DNA of 64,000 bases from Thraustochytrium sp. TN22 (GCA_013306675.1 JABLUY010000084.1:1-64000), one strand, 5' to 3'; positions 1-9,795 are shown, counted from the first letter of the stretch. Program-made: numbers and translations. Notes: generated by a model from the letters alone, not told the origin.

Positions 1-709
1 AAACGCGCGGGACGCGCGGTACGCGCCGCCCGCGCGCGGCGGCGGCGCGGCGCGGCGCGGCGCGGCGCGGCGCACACCGTCGCAGCGGCGCCAGACGGCC
101 AGACCGCGGCCGGCGGCGGCGGATGGCCCGGGCCGGGCGGGGCGGGCGAGCGGCGCCGCGCCGTGTCCCGGGCGACGGCGCCGGCCGCCTGGAGGCTGGC
201 CGCCCGCCCGCGGGCGGGGGAGCGCGAGCGCGGGAGGGCGAGCCGCACGGGCCCGCGGCGTGCACGGTCGCGCGCGCGCGCTCGGCGCTCGCCTCGCTCG
301 CCTCGCTCGCTCGCTCGCTCGGCGCTGCGCACGCGGCATGCGGAGCCGAGCGCGCACTGCAAGGTGGACACGCACGGGTGGCGCTGGTACCGCCCAGCTT
401 GAGTTCGTTAGTTGCAAGCGCAAGCGCGCGACGGGACGCGCGATCGCCGCCACTGCTCCGACAGCTCGTGACGTGACGGCGCATGCGGCGTGTGCGGGTC
501 TTTTGCTCGAGGTGTTTCGATGGATCGCCGCCCTCGCACTGCGGTGCGAGGGCGTAACGTTAGGAGTATGAGCTAGGAGAAGGGGCTCCCTCGCTCGGCA
601 GCGGAAGCGCAGCTGAGCCAGTCGCGGCTGCGGCCTGCCCGCAAGCAAACCCGCAACTCACTGTCAGGCAAGGCGCGAGCAGACAGGTAGCAAGCAAGCA
701 TCTAGCACG
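1..709. other. GC-rich upstream region, no gene seen
   Basis: Extremely GC-rich, low-complexity DNA made of runs such as gcggcgcggcgc and cgctcgctcgct. Short open frames on both strands read as Arg/Ala/Pro-rich strings typical of GC-rich noise. I see no recognisable domain. It probably holds the promoter and 5' leader of the calponin-like gene that starts at 710. Confidence 0.5.
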
Positions 710-1528
710 ATGGCGGAGTTTCGTAGCCAAGCCAAGTTTGGCATGGACAAGGAGCTGGCGGACAAGGAGGCGGCGAACCGCGACCCGGAACTGGAGCACC
801 GCGTGCGCGAGTACGTGGAGCAGCTGACGGGCAAGACGCTCGCGTCGGACGACCTGCTGGAGGAGCTGCACGACGGCGTGCTGCTGTGCCTGATGATCAA
901 CCACGTCAAGCCGGGCGCCGTGCGCAAGATCAACGAGAGCAAGATGCCCTTCAAGATGATGGAGAACATCTCGCAGTTCCTGCGCGCGTGCCGGTCCGAG
1001 CTGGGCATGGCCGAGGCCGACCTCTTCACCGTGCCGGACCTCTACGACCGCGTCTCCGTGGTCAATGTGACGCGCGGCATCGTGGCCTTTAGCCGCGCCG
1101 CCGACAAGAACGGCTTCAAGGGCCCCAGCATCGCGCCCAAGGAGGCTCGCCGCAGCCTCGTCAAGCGCTGGAGCCTCACGCGCAACCGCGGCAGCGTCGC
1201 CGTCTCGCGCCTGACCATGGGCTCGGCTGGCATCATGGACCGCTCTGCGCTCGACACCTCCAACAGCGTTACCTTCGGCGCCGAGAAGGCCGGCCGCTCC
1301 GCCAACCCGGCCGACGTCTCGCGCATGAACAACGGCTCGCGCGGCATCATGCAGCGCCTCAGCCTCGACCGCTCTCGCAACCTCACCTTTGGCGCCGACA
1401 GCTCCGGCCCGTCCGCCGATCCCAACGCCACCGGCCGCCTGGCGATGGGCTCGCGCGGAATCATGGAGCGCTCCCAGATCCAGCGTCCCATGGACGCCAC
1501 TTTTGGTGCCGACGCCGGCCGGCGCTGA
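710..1528 (+). CDS. calponin/transgelin-like actin-binding protein
   Basis: 272 aa. Residues ~27-130 form one calponin-homology domain of the transgelin/calponin type, with DGVLLCLMINHVKPGAVRKI near 55-74 and the ADLFTVPDLYD motif near 103-113. Three short repeats follow at about 170-195, 208-233 and 246-270. Each has the form GSxGIM-x-R-S...TFGA, comparable in position and spacing to the C-terminal calponin repeats that bind F-actin. By family knowledge it should bind or bundle actin filaments in the cytoplasm. The ATG at 710 is the first in frame and sits just before the CH domain. The ORF is unbroken and no intron is needed. Confidence 0.88.
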   Translation: MAEFRSQAKFGMDKELADKEAANRDPELEHRVREYVEQLTGKTLASDDLLEELHDGVLLCLMINHVKPGAVRKINESKMPFKMMENISQFLRACRSELGMAEADLFTVPDLYDRVSVVNVTRGIVAFSRAADKNGFKGPSIAPKEARRSLVKRWSLTRNRGSVAVSRLTMGSAGIMDRSALDTSNSVTFGAEKAGRSANPADVSRMNNGSRGIMQRLSLDRSRNLTFGADSSGPSADPNATGRLAMGSRGIMERSQIQRPMDATFGADAGRR

Positions 1529-2713
1529 GCAGTAACGTCTACGTCGCGTTGCGCTGCCTTGTGAGGATGTCCGCGCCTGCAAGACAGGAACAAGACGAAA
1601 CAGCCTCCTGCTCCATGTCATGCCGGCCTCTTGACCATAAGTAATTTGCGTGTCCGCCCAGTCTAAAAGACATAGCAGAAGCTGAGTGTGTTTTTTTTTT
1701 TTAACCTGTGACTGATTCTGCAACCACCAGCAAGCAAGCCTCGACGAGGGCGTGGTGAATGATGCCGCCAAAGGCGGTGCGACGGGCAATTCACCAGCAC
1801 CTTATCGTCCCTCAAAGCCTGGTGCGAGCCCTGCAGCCACCAGCTCGACCCTCCAATTCACAGACCCGACATTCCTGCGCGAGCCCAAGCTAGCCAGAGA
1901 TCTGCGCGAAGCCTGGCTGCAGCGCCCTTCGCTGCACGGCGTCGTCTCTTCCGCCGCCGGCGGGCGGCGGGCCCGCGGCGTCGCGCGGCGCAGGGTCGCC
2001 CTCGACCGCCGGAGTGCCCGCTGCAGTGGCGGCGCGAGCAGCACGGGTCTCGCCTCCGAACCCGGGCTCAGCGTCAACTTGACCGCAGCGTTGCATGGCA
2101 TGGCATCGGGCACGGCACGCGGCCCCGCGAAGCTCCAGGCAGGCCAAGCTTGTGCACGGCTGGCCAGGCAGGCCGGGCTGCAGTGCCGCCCGGAGGCCGG
2201 CCGGCCGGCTCCGCAGGCTGCCGCCGCCGCTCCGAGCCGGCCCGCCTCCCTCGCTCGCGCGCTCAGGCTCGCGACGACCCGTTGGGTCGCGCTTGCAGTG
2301 CCAGTGCTTGCCTTGCCAAGCTGCGCTCGCCAAGCGCTGACTCCGGCGGCTCGGACCCGGACCCCGCCAGCGCGGCGGCAGCGCGCCGCGCCGCAGAACG
2401 CGAACGCGGCGCGGGCAGCGGCGGCGGCGGCGGCGGCGCGGCGCGAGCACGCGGGCGCAGGCGAGCGCAGGCCCGGCGGCGGCGGCGGCGGCGCGGCAGA
2501 GCAGGAACCCGGCGCGGGTCAGCGCAGCGCGGGCGGCGCGGTGCAGACGGCGGAGCAGGCGGCGGCGGAGGGCGCGCGCTGAAGCCGCGCGCGAGCAGGA
2601 GCAGGGCAGAGCTGCCAGAGGAAGGACGCGCGAGAGCCCCAGGCGCCGGCAGAGTCGCAGACCGCGAGACAGGCAGGCACCGCGGCTCGGAGCTGGCCGA
2701 GGAAGAGGGCAAG
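1529..2713. other. 1.2-kb intergenic region, no confident gene
   Basis: This holds the 3' end of the calponin-like gene, with a T-run near 1690-1702, and a very GC-rich stretch running up to the next start. Long open frames here give Ala/Arg/Pro/Gly strings with no domain. One of them is simply the upstream extension of the next gene's frame. I read it as UTR and promoter sequence. Confidence 0.45.
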
Positions 2714-4516
2714 ATGGCGCTCTTTGATATTGCGAGCATGGGCAGGGACATGGTGAACGCGGCGAGGAGGCGCGGGCAGCGCGGCGAGGAGGAGGAAGGC
2801 GAGGAGCTGGGCCGCGGGCTGCGCGAGGAGCAGCTGCTGGGGAAAAAGGGCACGGTCGGGCTGGTGGACTCGATGGAGGAGTCGTACGCGCTGGAGGATG
2901 ACCCGTACGCGTTCGTGGAGGCTGCGCAGCTGGGCGAGCACCCGGCGGACGAGGACACGGACGTGGACGAGCACGAGGACGAGGACGACGAAGACACGGG
3001 CGACGAGGGCGCCGCCGTGGGCGACGCGGACGAGGCGCGCAGCACGGCGTCCGCGCGGTCGGGCAGGTCGCTGGGCAAGCGGCTGATGCACCGCGTCAAG
3101 TCGATGGGCCCGCGGCGGTCGTCGGACGGGTCGGCGCCCTCGGCCCTGGGCGGAAGCGCGCGCAAGAAGGGGCTCGGGCCGCGCACGACGTCGGAGGCGT
3201 CGGCCGGCTCGCGCAAGACGGTGGCCAGCTTCGAGCCCATCTCGATGGAGATGTCGAACTCGCTGAGCCTGTCGGCGCAGGCGGCCGGCTACGGGCCGGC
3301 GTTTCGGCTGCTCAAGACCATGAACCGCCAGGATCGCGAGGCCATCATGGAGATGCTCCTGATCCGGCGGAGCGGCGTGAGCTTCAACGACGAGACGGAC
3401 GCCCACGACATCATCTTCAAGCGCATCTTCGGCATCCGCGCCCGCACCAACACGGCGCTGCGCGCCGTCCGCGTCCTGAGCCAGTCCACCTGGGTGCACA
3501 CCGTGATCAAGGTGGCTGTGGCGCTCAATATCTCCACGCGCATGGTGCTGGCGAGCGGCGACTGGCGCGTGCCGACGCGGCTCACGGCCGGCATCTCCAA
3601 CCGCGCGGCGCGCAAGGCCATGGCCGAGGAGGAGCTCGGCGGCGTCTCGCTCGTGCTGGAGCGCGCCGAGCACAAGTTCTACCGCAAGCTGCAGCGCAAC
3701 ATCGAGGCGCGCCTGGGCGCCGACGCCGTGCAGGCCATTCGCGATCTCGTGCTTAGCGAGGCGGGCCCGGAGCTAAGCGAGCTCGTTTTTGGTGAGGGCG
3801 CCGCGCCTGACGTCGAGGGTGCGGCCGAGGTCGCGGCCGACGATGGCGACACGCTGCTCAAGCCGGAGACAGTCACCTCCATCGATATGCGCGCCGCCGA
3901 CAGCGGAATCACCACGACGTCCACCACCACCACCACCAGTACGAGCGCCGACGCCGACGACGCGCAGGGGAGCAGCACGAAGCTGCCGGCTTCGCCGCGC
4001 CGCCGTCAGCGCAAGGTGGACCCGGCCAGGCATCGCGGCCTGCGCTCTTTCACGTCGTCCAAGCGCCGTGGGGGCGAGGAAGACCCGGCTGCCCGCGCGC
4101 GCGAGCAGGCGGAGCGCGACGAGGAGCTGGCCAGCCTCAAGGCCAGCTTTCACATCCCGGAGGTCATCAAGAACATCGAGCGCGTCAAGCCGGGCTTCGG
4201 CAAGTACGTCATGCTGCTGCTCGAGGTCTTTGCGCTGCGCGCCAAGGCACGGGACGGCGAGTTCGTTTACGCCGACAAGAAGGAGATGATCAAGAAGATG
4301 GCCATCGTTGGTGCCAAGGACGGCATCATTGGCCTTTCGCTCGGCATCCCGCTCGCTACCTTTGTCAACCCGTTCCTCGGCTTCCCGCTCATGACCATGT
4401 CCTTTATCAACCTCTCCATCGGCAGCACCGAGTTCAACATTGTCGAGCCCGTTTGCATGATCCAGCTGCACCAGCTCTTTCTCGCTGCCAACGGCACCTC
4501 CGTGCGCGACCTTTGA
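2714..4516 (+). CDS. uncharacterised protein, acidic N-terminus and conserved-looking C-terminus
   Basis: 600 aa from the ATG at 2714 (context AAGATGG). The frame stays open upstream, but that part is low-complexity and unlike protein. The N-terminal third is acidic (Asp/Glu run near residues 77-103) and Ser/Arg-rich. Residues ~180-350 are ordered, with a helical region beginning GYGPAFRLLKTMNRQDREA. A Ser/Thr-rich linker follows. Residues ~470-600 look folded and partly hydrophobic, with IIGLSLGIPLATFVNPFLGF as a possible membrane-associated segment. I do not recognise the family. It lies 3' to 3' with the APC4 gene, with a 196-bp gap. Confidence 0.7.
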   Translation: MALFDIASMGRDMVNAARRRGQRGEEEEGEELGRGLREEQLLGKKGTVGLVDSMEESYALEDDPYAFVEAAQLGEHPADEDTDVDEHEDEDDEDTGDEGAAVGDADEARSTASARSGRSLGKRLMHRVKSMGPRRSSDGSAPSALGGSARKKGLGPRTTSEASAGSRKTVASFEPISMEMSNSLSLSAQAAGYGPAFRLLKTMNRQDREAIMEMLLIRRSGVSFNDETDAHDIIFKRIFGIRARTNTALRAVRVLSQSTWVHTVIKVAVALNISTRMVLASGDWRVPTRLTAGISNRAARKAMAEEELGGVSLVLERAEHKFYRKLQRNIEARLGADAVQAIRDLVLSEAGPELSELVFGEGAAPDVEGAAEVAADDGDTLLKPETVTSIDMRAADSGITTTSTTTTTSTSADADDAQGSSTKLPASPRRRQRKVDPARHRGLRSFTSSKRRGGEEDPAARAREQAERDEELASLKASFHIPEVIKNIERVKPGFGKYVMLLLEVFALRAKARDGEFVYADKKEMIKKMAIVGAKDGIIGLSLGIPLATFVNPFLGFPLMTMSFINLSIGSTEFNIVEPVCMIQLHQLFLAANGTSVRDL

Positions 4517-4712
4517 TCAGATCCAGCTTTTTGTGTTTGTTCCTCTCGGTGTGTGTATTACGACTCCTTCATGCCATCATGTTTGCATAGATTGACTGCT
4601 TTGATTTCTTCTTTTTCTTCAATCTCGAGAGCCGATTGCAAACCAAGCCTTGCCAATCTTCGAACCGAACCCACAGGCAGGTACGGCTTGCTTACATCTG
4701 CTTGCTTACTCA

Positions 4713-6911
4713 CTACCACCCTTCTTCCTCGTCATGGTCCTCCCCAGCGTCTCCTTCTCCTTCGACATCTCCTTCTGCTTCTTCTTCTTCGTCGTCGTCG
4801 TCGTTGTCGTCTTCTTCTTCCTCGTCATTCTCAATGTCGAAGAGATGAAGCTGGCCCGGGTCCGTGAAGACGAGCGCGACGCCGCGCGCGGGCTGGCAAA
4901 AGAGGCCAGCAGTCTTGCGGGTCGGGGGCTGCAGGGCACGCGTACGGAGCTCGGGTTCGGCCGTCGGCTCGTCAGCGTCGAGCGCCAGCTGCGCGAGCCA
5001 GCGCTGGTTGTCGGCGTCCACGTAGGTAAGGAGCAGGCGGTCGGGCCCATAGAACCGCAGGTCCTGCACGGTGCGCACACTGGGCGGGAGGTTGAGCGCG
5101 CGGCGGTCCTTTTCGCCAGAGCCGGAGACCAGCGAGAGGCGCGTCGGGTCGGCGTCCTCGACGAAGGCAGCGGTCCAGCGCGATGGGTCGGTCTTGTCAA
5201 AGGCCAGGTCGACGCGGCGCGGGTGCACGGGCGGCAGGCGCACGTTGAGAACCGGGCGAAAGGACCCGCTGACGGCGTCCGAGGTGAGGTGCGAGGCATC
5301 GTTCCAGGCGCGGCGCAGGCCGGCGAGCACGGCCTTGAGCGAGTCGCGCGTCGTGGACCGTGCGGACGCAGAGGTGTGCAGCGGCGCGGCGTCCGCGCGC
5401 GAAAGGCGGTCCGCGTCAAAGTGCTCGGTGAGGTGTGGGTGCAGGAGATTGCGCGAGAGTAGGCGCACGAGGCGGTCGATGTCGACGTGCGCCACGTGCT
5501 TGACGTTGGTGCGGCGGTGCTGGTTCGACTTGAGCCAGACGGTCTGCAACCAGACCGAAAAGGCGGCGAAGCTAGCGCGGGCGTCGCGCGTCCAGACCAG
5601 GACCTCCTGCGCCTTGAGCAGCAGCTGCTGCGCCGCAGCGAGCAGCTGGCGCGTGGTGGACTCGCGCAGGCCAATGGGCTCAAAGCGCTCCTTCCAGCGC
5701 GCCAGCCCGTGCACGTCCTCGAGGCGAAAGACGAGCGCCTCGGCGGCGCGCTCCAGGCGTCGCGTGCAGGCGTCCTCCATGGCGGCGCACGCCGCGTCGA
5801 GTGCCTTGCCCAGGCGGATAAGGCTGTTCTCGTGTGTGTTGTCGATGTAGTGCTGCAGCGGCAAGCTGGTCACGCCGCATGTGAGCATCATGAAGAGCTC
5901 CTGCTCCGCCGTGTTGGGTCGCTGGTAGTTGACGAGCTGCTGCTTGAGCGGCTCCAGGTGCGCCTCGAGCGCCTGCGTGGCGGCAGCCCACGACTTGGAC
6001 ATGTCCGCCACGGCTTTGGCCGCGAAGGTGATGAGCTCGCCAATGTGTCCGTACTGGGCCGCCAGGTGTCGCAGCTCGTCCGCGCGGTCCGCAAGCAGCG
6101 AGCTGTCCACCGAGACAACACGAAATTCCTTGCCGCGCTGGAGCAGCGCCAGCAGCACGCGCAGGTCCGCGGACAGTTGCACGGACCGCAGCGCCGGCAT
6201 GGCGCCGCTCGTTGCCCCAGAGAAGGCGCCCGCCAGGTCGATGCAGCCCACGGGGAAATAGCCAAAGGCGCCCAGCGTCACGACGCCGGCCGAGTCGCCG
6301 CTCACGAGCACCTCCAAGGTCTCGCGCGACTTGTTCTCCACGCCGAACAGCGGCATGTCCATGAGCGCCGACGCGTGTGACGTGAAGCCCTGCGCCGCGC
6401 CGGCATCCAGCTCTGGCAGCAGCGCCGCGCGGTCGTGCAGGTCCACCTCGCGCCGGCGCTCGCCGCCCCCCTGCTGCTGCTGCTGCTGTTGGCCTGCCCA
6501 CGTCATGGCTACAATGGGCTGCTTGTGCGGGCGCACCGAGTGCGGTAGCGAGAACTCCTCGCCGATCTCCACGTCAAAGAGCGCAATGCTGCCGTCCTCG
6601 CGCCCCACGCCGAGCGCCTTGCCGTCCGGGCGCCACGCCAAGCAGCTCACGCCGCAAGCCGCCAAAAACAGCCTCTCCCACTTGATCGACCGCTGCACGA
6701 CGAGCTGGTGGCCGTTCGCCAGCGCCACCAGGTCCATGGCCGGGCACAGCGCCGCCAGCACGTCCTCGTGGTCCTCGCCGTCCTCCACGTCGTGCTCATC
6801 GCGGTCCCCATGGGCCACCTCGTTGCCGCTGCTGCCTGTGCGGCCGCGGCGGCCGCCGGCGGCGCGCGTCAGGGGCAGCCCGCGCTCCTGCAGCAGCTCG
6901 AACGCGCTCAT
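4713..6911 (-). CDS. APC4: anaphase-promoting complex subunit 4 (APC4)
   Basis: 732 aa from the ATG at 6911. The N-terminal region carries the APC4 WD40 signature: an LCPAMDLVALANG strand, the WERLF motif, then VSCLAWRPDGKALGVGREDG and SIALFDVE near residues 80-115. The central part (about 330-520) is helical and matches the APC4 long helical domain, including a GVTSLPLQ-type segment and the LARWKERFEPIGL region. APC4 is a scaffold of the cyclosome ubiquitin ligase in the nucleus. The C-terminus ends in an acidic Glu/Asp tail encoded by a GAA/GAC-rich microsatellite. A short polyQ tract lies near residue 140. It is divergent from the CAP-Gly/WD40 gene. Confidence 0.82.
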   Translation of the reverse strand: MSAFELLQERGLPLTRAAGGRRGRTGSSGNEVAHGDRDEHDVEDGEDHEDVLAALCPAMDLVALANGHQLVVQRSIKWERLFLAACGVSCLAWRPDGKALGVGREDGSIALFDVEIGEEFSLPHSVRPHKQPIVAMTWAGQQQQQQQGGGERRREVDLHDRAALLPELDAGAAQGFTSHASALMDMPLFGVENKSRETLEVLVSGDSAGVVTLGAFGYFPVGCIDLAGAFSGATSGAMPALRSVQLSADLRVLLALLQRGKEFRVVSVDSSLLADRADELRHLAAQYGHIGELITFAAKAVADMSKSWAAATQALEAHLEPLKQQLVNYQRPNTAEQELFMMLTCGVTSLPLQHYIDNTHENSLIRLGKALDAACAAMEDACTRRLERAAEALVFRLEDVHGLARWKERFEPIGLRESTTRQLLAAAQQLLLKAQEVLVWTRDARASFAAFSVWLQTVWLKSNQHRRTNVKHVAHVDIDRLVRLLSRNLLHPHLTEHFDADRLSRADAAPLHTSASARSTTRDSLKAVLAGLRRAWNDASHLTSDAVSGSFRPVLNVRLPPVHPRRVDLAFDKTDPSRWTAAFVEDADPTRLSLVSGSGEKDRRALNLPPSVRTVQDLRFYGPDRLLLTYVDADNQRWLAQLALDADEPTAEPELRTRALQPPTRKTAGLFCQPARGVALVFTDPGQLHLFDIENDEEEEDDNDDDDEEEEAEGDVEGEGDAGEDHDEEEGW

Positions 6912-7133
6912 CGCGCGGGGCGGCAGAGCCCGCGGGAGGCCGCGAGAGGCCGCGCCGCGCCGCGCCGCGCCGCCTCGGCGGAGCGGTGATGTTGAGAATG
7001 ACGAACGGAGCGGAGCAAACCGTTTTTGCCTTCGCCTTCCTTCCTGCCGAGGCTGGTTGACCTTGTCGAGTCCTCGCCCGCACTCGCTGGCAGTCGTCGC
7101 GGCGCGCTCGTCCGCGCGCTCGGGCCCTTCTTC
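6912..7133. promoter_or_regulatory. probable bidirectional promoter between APC4 and CAP-Gly/WD40 gene
   Basis: 222 bp separate the two divergent start codons (6911 on the minus strand, 7134 on the plus strand). The APC4 side is GC-rich with a repeated gccgcgccgcgc run, and the centre is more mixed. No TATA-like box stands out. Shared regulation is inferred from the geometry only. Confidence 0.4.
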
Positions 7134-8543
7134 ATGGGCGGGCTGAACGTGGGAGACCGCGTGCGCGTGCGAGCGTCGCGCGCGCGCGGCGTCGTGGTCT
7201 TTGCCGGCCCGCTCGAGGGCAAGAGCGGGCTCTTCTACGGCGTCGAGCTGGACCGCGGCGAGCCCGGCGGCAAGCACAACGGCACGCTCGACGGGCGCAG
7301 CTACTTTCGCTGCGCCGACGGCCGCGGCATCTTCGTGCGCGAGGCCAATCTGCAACCGCTCGGCGCAGCCCGCGGCCACGACCTGTACGCGGACCACGTC
7401 GCCAACAACGCCGAGGAGCCGGACGAGGGCAAGCACGAGGCCAAGCTCGCTGGCAGCCTCCTGGCGGGCGGCGCCTTTGCAGCCGGCGGCGACCCGACGG
7501 CCCTTGACACGGCCGCCTGGCGCGCCGGCCCGCGGGTGCCCGAGGGCACGGCGCTGGACGTCTCCGACAGGCCGCTCCTGTGCGCGAGCATCAGCCCTGG
7601 CGGCGACGAGTGCGTCGTGGGTGGCACGGACCATGGGCTCAAGGTCTTCTCACTGCGCGGCCCGCGCCAGGGCAAGCTCCTGCGCAACCTGTACAGCAAG
7701 TCGGCCGGGCACGCTGAGTGGGTCACGGATGTCGCCTACTGCCCGGACGGCACCATCTTGAGCGCCGGCATGGACGCCAAGCTCTGCCTCTGGCGCGGCC
7801 CGCGCTGCGACGACCTCCTCGGCCATCAGGGCTCCATCTCGCGCGTGCTCGTGGCCGCCGACGGCCGCCACGCCGTCAGCTGCGGTTATGACAAGACGCT
7901 GCGCGTCTGGGACCTGCGCCGCCGCGCCGAGGCCTCCGCCACGCGAGCGCACAAGGCTCCCATTCTCGACATGGCGCTCACGCCCGGCGGCCTCGTGCTT
8001 ACTGGCGCGCGCGACGGCACCGCCACGCTCTGGGACGCCCAGCTCGGCGGCCCTGCGCGGCCCGTGCTCCACTACGACGACCACCGCGGCCACGTCACCG
8101 CTCTGCACGCCTGGGGCGCGCACGACGCCCTCGCCACCGGCGACCAGGCCGGCACCCTCACGCTCCTCGACCCCCGCGCCGGCCTGCAGGGCTCTGCCAC
8201 TCCACACCCGGGCGGCGCAGTCAATGCCATTCGCTCTTGCGGGCCCGATGTGCTCGTCACAACCGGCGCCGACAAACGCGTCTCGGCATGTGATCTGCGC
8301 CGTCTTGATCGTCCCTTGTGGACCTCGGCAGACCACGCCGACTTTGTGTACTCCCTCCACGTCGCCGGAGACCTTGTCTTTTCTGGTGCCGGCAATGGCA
8401 CTCTCCTCTGTCACGACGTCCGCGACGGCAAGCTCCTCTATGGCCTTGGCGCCAATCAGGCTGCCGTGCGCACCATCAACTCCATCCATGACCGTCTTCT
8501 CGTCGCTGGCGACGACGGCTCCGCGCTCCTCTACGAGTTCTGA
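7134..8543 (+). CDS. CAP-Gly domain protein with WD40 repeats
   Basis: 469 aa from the ATG at 7134; an in-frame ATG at 7026 would add 36 unlikely residues. Residues ~5-75 are a CAP-Gly domain: VGDRVRV, the GLFYGVEL core, and GGKHNGT in place of the usual GKxDG signature, then YFRCADGRGIFV. CAP-Gly domains bind the EEY/F tails of tubulin and partner proteins. From ~145 onward there are about six to seven WD40-type blades, with clear examples ending KLCLW, TLRVWDL and TATLWDA. The combination suggests a microtubule-associated scaffold. CAP-Gly fused to WD40 is not a common animal or fungal layout. Confidence 0.8.
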   Translation: MGGLNVGDRVRVRASRARGVVVFAGPLEGKSGLFYGVELDRGEPGGKHNGTLDGRSYFRCADGRGIFVREANLQPLGAARGHDLYADHVANNAEEPDEGKHEAKLAGSLLAGGAFAAGGDPTALDTAAWRAGPRVPEGTALDVSDRPLLCASISPGGDECVVGGTDHGLKVFSLRGPRQGKLLRNLYSKSAGHAEWVTDVAYCPDGTILSAGMDAKLCLWRGPRCDDLLGHQGSISRVLVAADGRHAVSCGYDKTLRVWDLRRRAEASATRAHKAPILDMALTPGGLVLTGARDGTATLWDAQLGGPARPVLHYDDHRGHVTALHAWGAHDALATGDQAGTLTLLDPRAGLQGSATPHPGGAVNAIRSCGPDVLVTTGADKRVSACDLRRLDRPLWTSADHADFVYSLHVAGDLVFSGAGNGTLLCHDVRDGKLLYGLGANQAAVRTINSIHDRLLVAGDDGSALLYEF

Positions 8544-8739
8544 GGAAAGCTTGTGCGAGCGCGAGAGGCCGGGGAGGAGAGAGACCAGAGGCAGAGAGAC
8601 AAATCGATGCAGAGAGAGAAAGAGGCAGAGAAGGAACTTGTAAAGTATTTTGTATGTCTTACCACACGAAAGCAGAAGTCAAGCAGAAGCAGCAAAAGGC
8701 AAAAGAAAAAAGAAGCGATGTCCACCACGCCATGTAAGT

Positions 8740-8827
8740 GTCACGCCAAACCAAGCAAACTCAACAACATCAACAACACCCGTCACGCCAAGCCAAGCCA
8801 AGCAAACTCAACAACATCAACAACACC
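8740..8827. repeat. short tandem direct repeat in 3' intergenic DNA
   Basis: Two copies of a 42-46 bp unit (8740-8781 and 8782-8827). Each begins gtcacgccaa and ends aacatcaacaacaccc. The second copy has a small internal expansion of ccaag. It lies between the CAP-Gly/WD40 gene and the tRNA, in AC-rich DNA with no coding sign. Confidence 0.7.
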
Positions 8828-8954
8828 CAAATCCGGTCTCTTTTTGCCGCAGCAGCACAGCACAGCACAGCACCGCACGGCTCCAGCTCAAGCTTGAGCC
8901 GAACAGGCCCAACCAGACCTCGCTAAAATAGTCCTCTTCCTTGCCCCACGAGCG

Positions 8955-8965
8955 AAAAAAAAAAA
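8955..8965 (-). terminator. RNA polymerase III T-run terminator of tRNA-Asn
   Basis: Eleven consecutive A on the plus strand, which is a T11 run on the minus strand, starting 2 nt after the discriminator base of the tRNA. This is the standard Pol III termination signal. Confidence 0.85.
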
Positions 8966-8967
8966 TG

Positions 8968-9039
8968 TTCTCCGCGGCGGTTTCGAACCGCCGACCTACA
9001 GATTAACAGTCTGACGCTCTGCCACTGAGCTAGCGGAGA
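8968..9039 (-). tRNA. tRNA-Asn (GUU anticodon)
   Basis: 72 nt fold as a full cloverleaf. The 7-bp acceptor stem is TCTCCGC/GCGGAGA, the D stem GCTC/GAGC, the anticodon loop CTGTTAA (anticodon GTT), and the T arm GGCGG-TTCGAAA-CCGCC, with discriminator A. The anticodon stem has four good pairs and one T-T closing pair. There is no encoded CCA and no intron. The GCTCAGTGGCAGAGC D arm resembles organellar/bacterial-type tRNA-Asn, but the T11 run shows nuclear Pol III transcription. Confidence 0.93.
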
Positions 9040-9342
9040 AGGCGCGGAAGAGGCGCTCGCGGTGCCCCATTCCTGGGAGACCAGCGCGCCTCGCAGCTTA
9101 TGACGCCTGAGGCGCCGGCCTCGGACCACCGCCGCCGGCATTGCGCACGAGCCGCAGAGCCCGGACGCCGCGCGGACGGAGCGGACGGCGCGGACGGCGG
9201 CCGCGAGCACGAGCGGGCGGGGCGACGAGCGGGCGAGCCCCAGCGTAGCAGCGCAGCGCAGCGTAGCGCAGCGCAGGGCAGCGCAGCGCAGCGCCGCCCT
9301 GCGGAAGATTAGCCAGGCCGCGGCTCTACAGGGTCGATCCCG
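9040..9342. other. intergenic, GC-rich with gcagc repeats
   Basis: Contains a degenerate run of gcagc/gtagc units at about 9240-9298 directly ahead of the small membrane-protein gene. No other signal was found. Confidence 0.4.
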
Positions 9343-9621
9343 ATGAGCAAGAACGCCGGGCGCGTGGTGGCGCTGGGCGTGGGCGCCGTGTGCGTGGGCA
9401 TGGTGGGCTTCATGGGCGTGTACCTGCCGTTTTACTCGCAGTCCGCGACGCAGGGCGCGGATTCGCGGCGGGAGCTGCACAAGCTCAACCTGCCGGACGG
9501 CGTGGGTGGGGGCGGCAACGCAAAGGCAGGCCTGGCGCCCAGCAGCATGTGGAAGAACATTGACACGCAGCAGAAGCAGAAGCGCAAGGCGGAAGAAGAG
9601 GCCGAGACAAATTCGACCTGA
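9343..9621 (+). CDS. small single-span membrane protein
   Basis: 92 aa. One hydrophobic segment lies at residues ~7-30 (VVALGVGAVCVGMVGFMGVY), followed by a charged tail with a SSMWKNID motif near 67-74 and a Lys/Glu-rich end. The size and layout (short N-terminus, one helix, soluble basic tail) recall small mitochondrial inner-membrane assembly factors, but I cannot name a family. The ATG at 9343 is the first in frame. This is the last gene that looks plainly host-like before the virus-derived block. Confidence 0.65.
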   Translation: MSKNAGRVVALGVGAVCVGMVGFMGVYLPFYSQSATQGADSRRELHKLNLPDGVGGGGNAKAGLAPSSMWKNIDTQQKQKRKAEEEAETNST

Positions 9622-9654
9622 GCTCTGCTGCTAATCCGCCATTGCTCGTTTGTT

Positions 9655-9681
9655 AGAGAGAGAGAGAGAGAGAGAGAGAGA
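9655..9681. repeat. GA dinucleotide microsatellite
   Basis: About 13 GA units directly downstream of the small membrane-protein gene, near the presumed left edge of the virus-like block. Confidence 0.9.
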
Positions 9682-9795
9682 AGAAAGCTGCATGTTGGTG
9701 TCGCTTCTCATGTTCATCTCAAGTTCCGGCGCCGCGACCGCCGCACGTACACTGCGAGTGATGCCAGAGCACCGTCGGCTATCTCAATGCCACAT

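Noticed and set aside
123-571. Overlapping Arg/Ala-rich open frames at the left edge
   Set aside because: Three frames are open at once in cg-repeat DNA, and none shows protein-like composition or a motif.
1752-2713. Possible gene or N-terminal extension ahead of the 600-aa protein
   Set aside because: Low-complexity Ala/Arg/Gly/Pro sequence open in several frames; the ATG at 2714 is where protein-like sequence begins.
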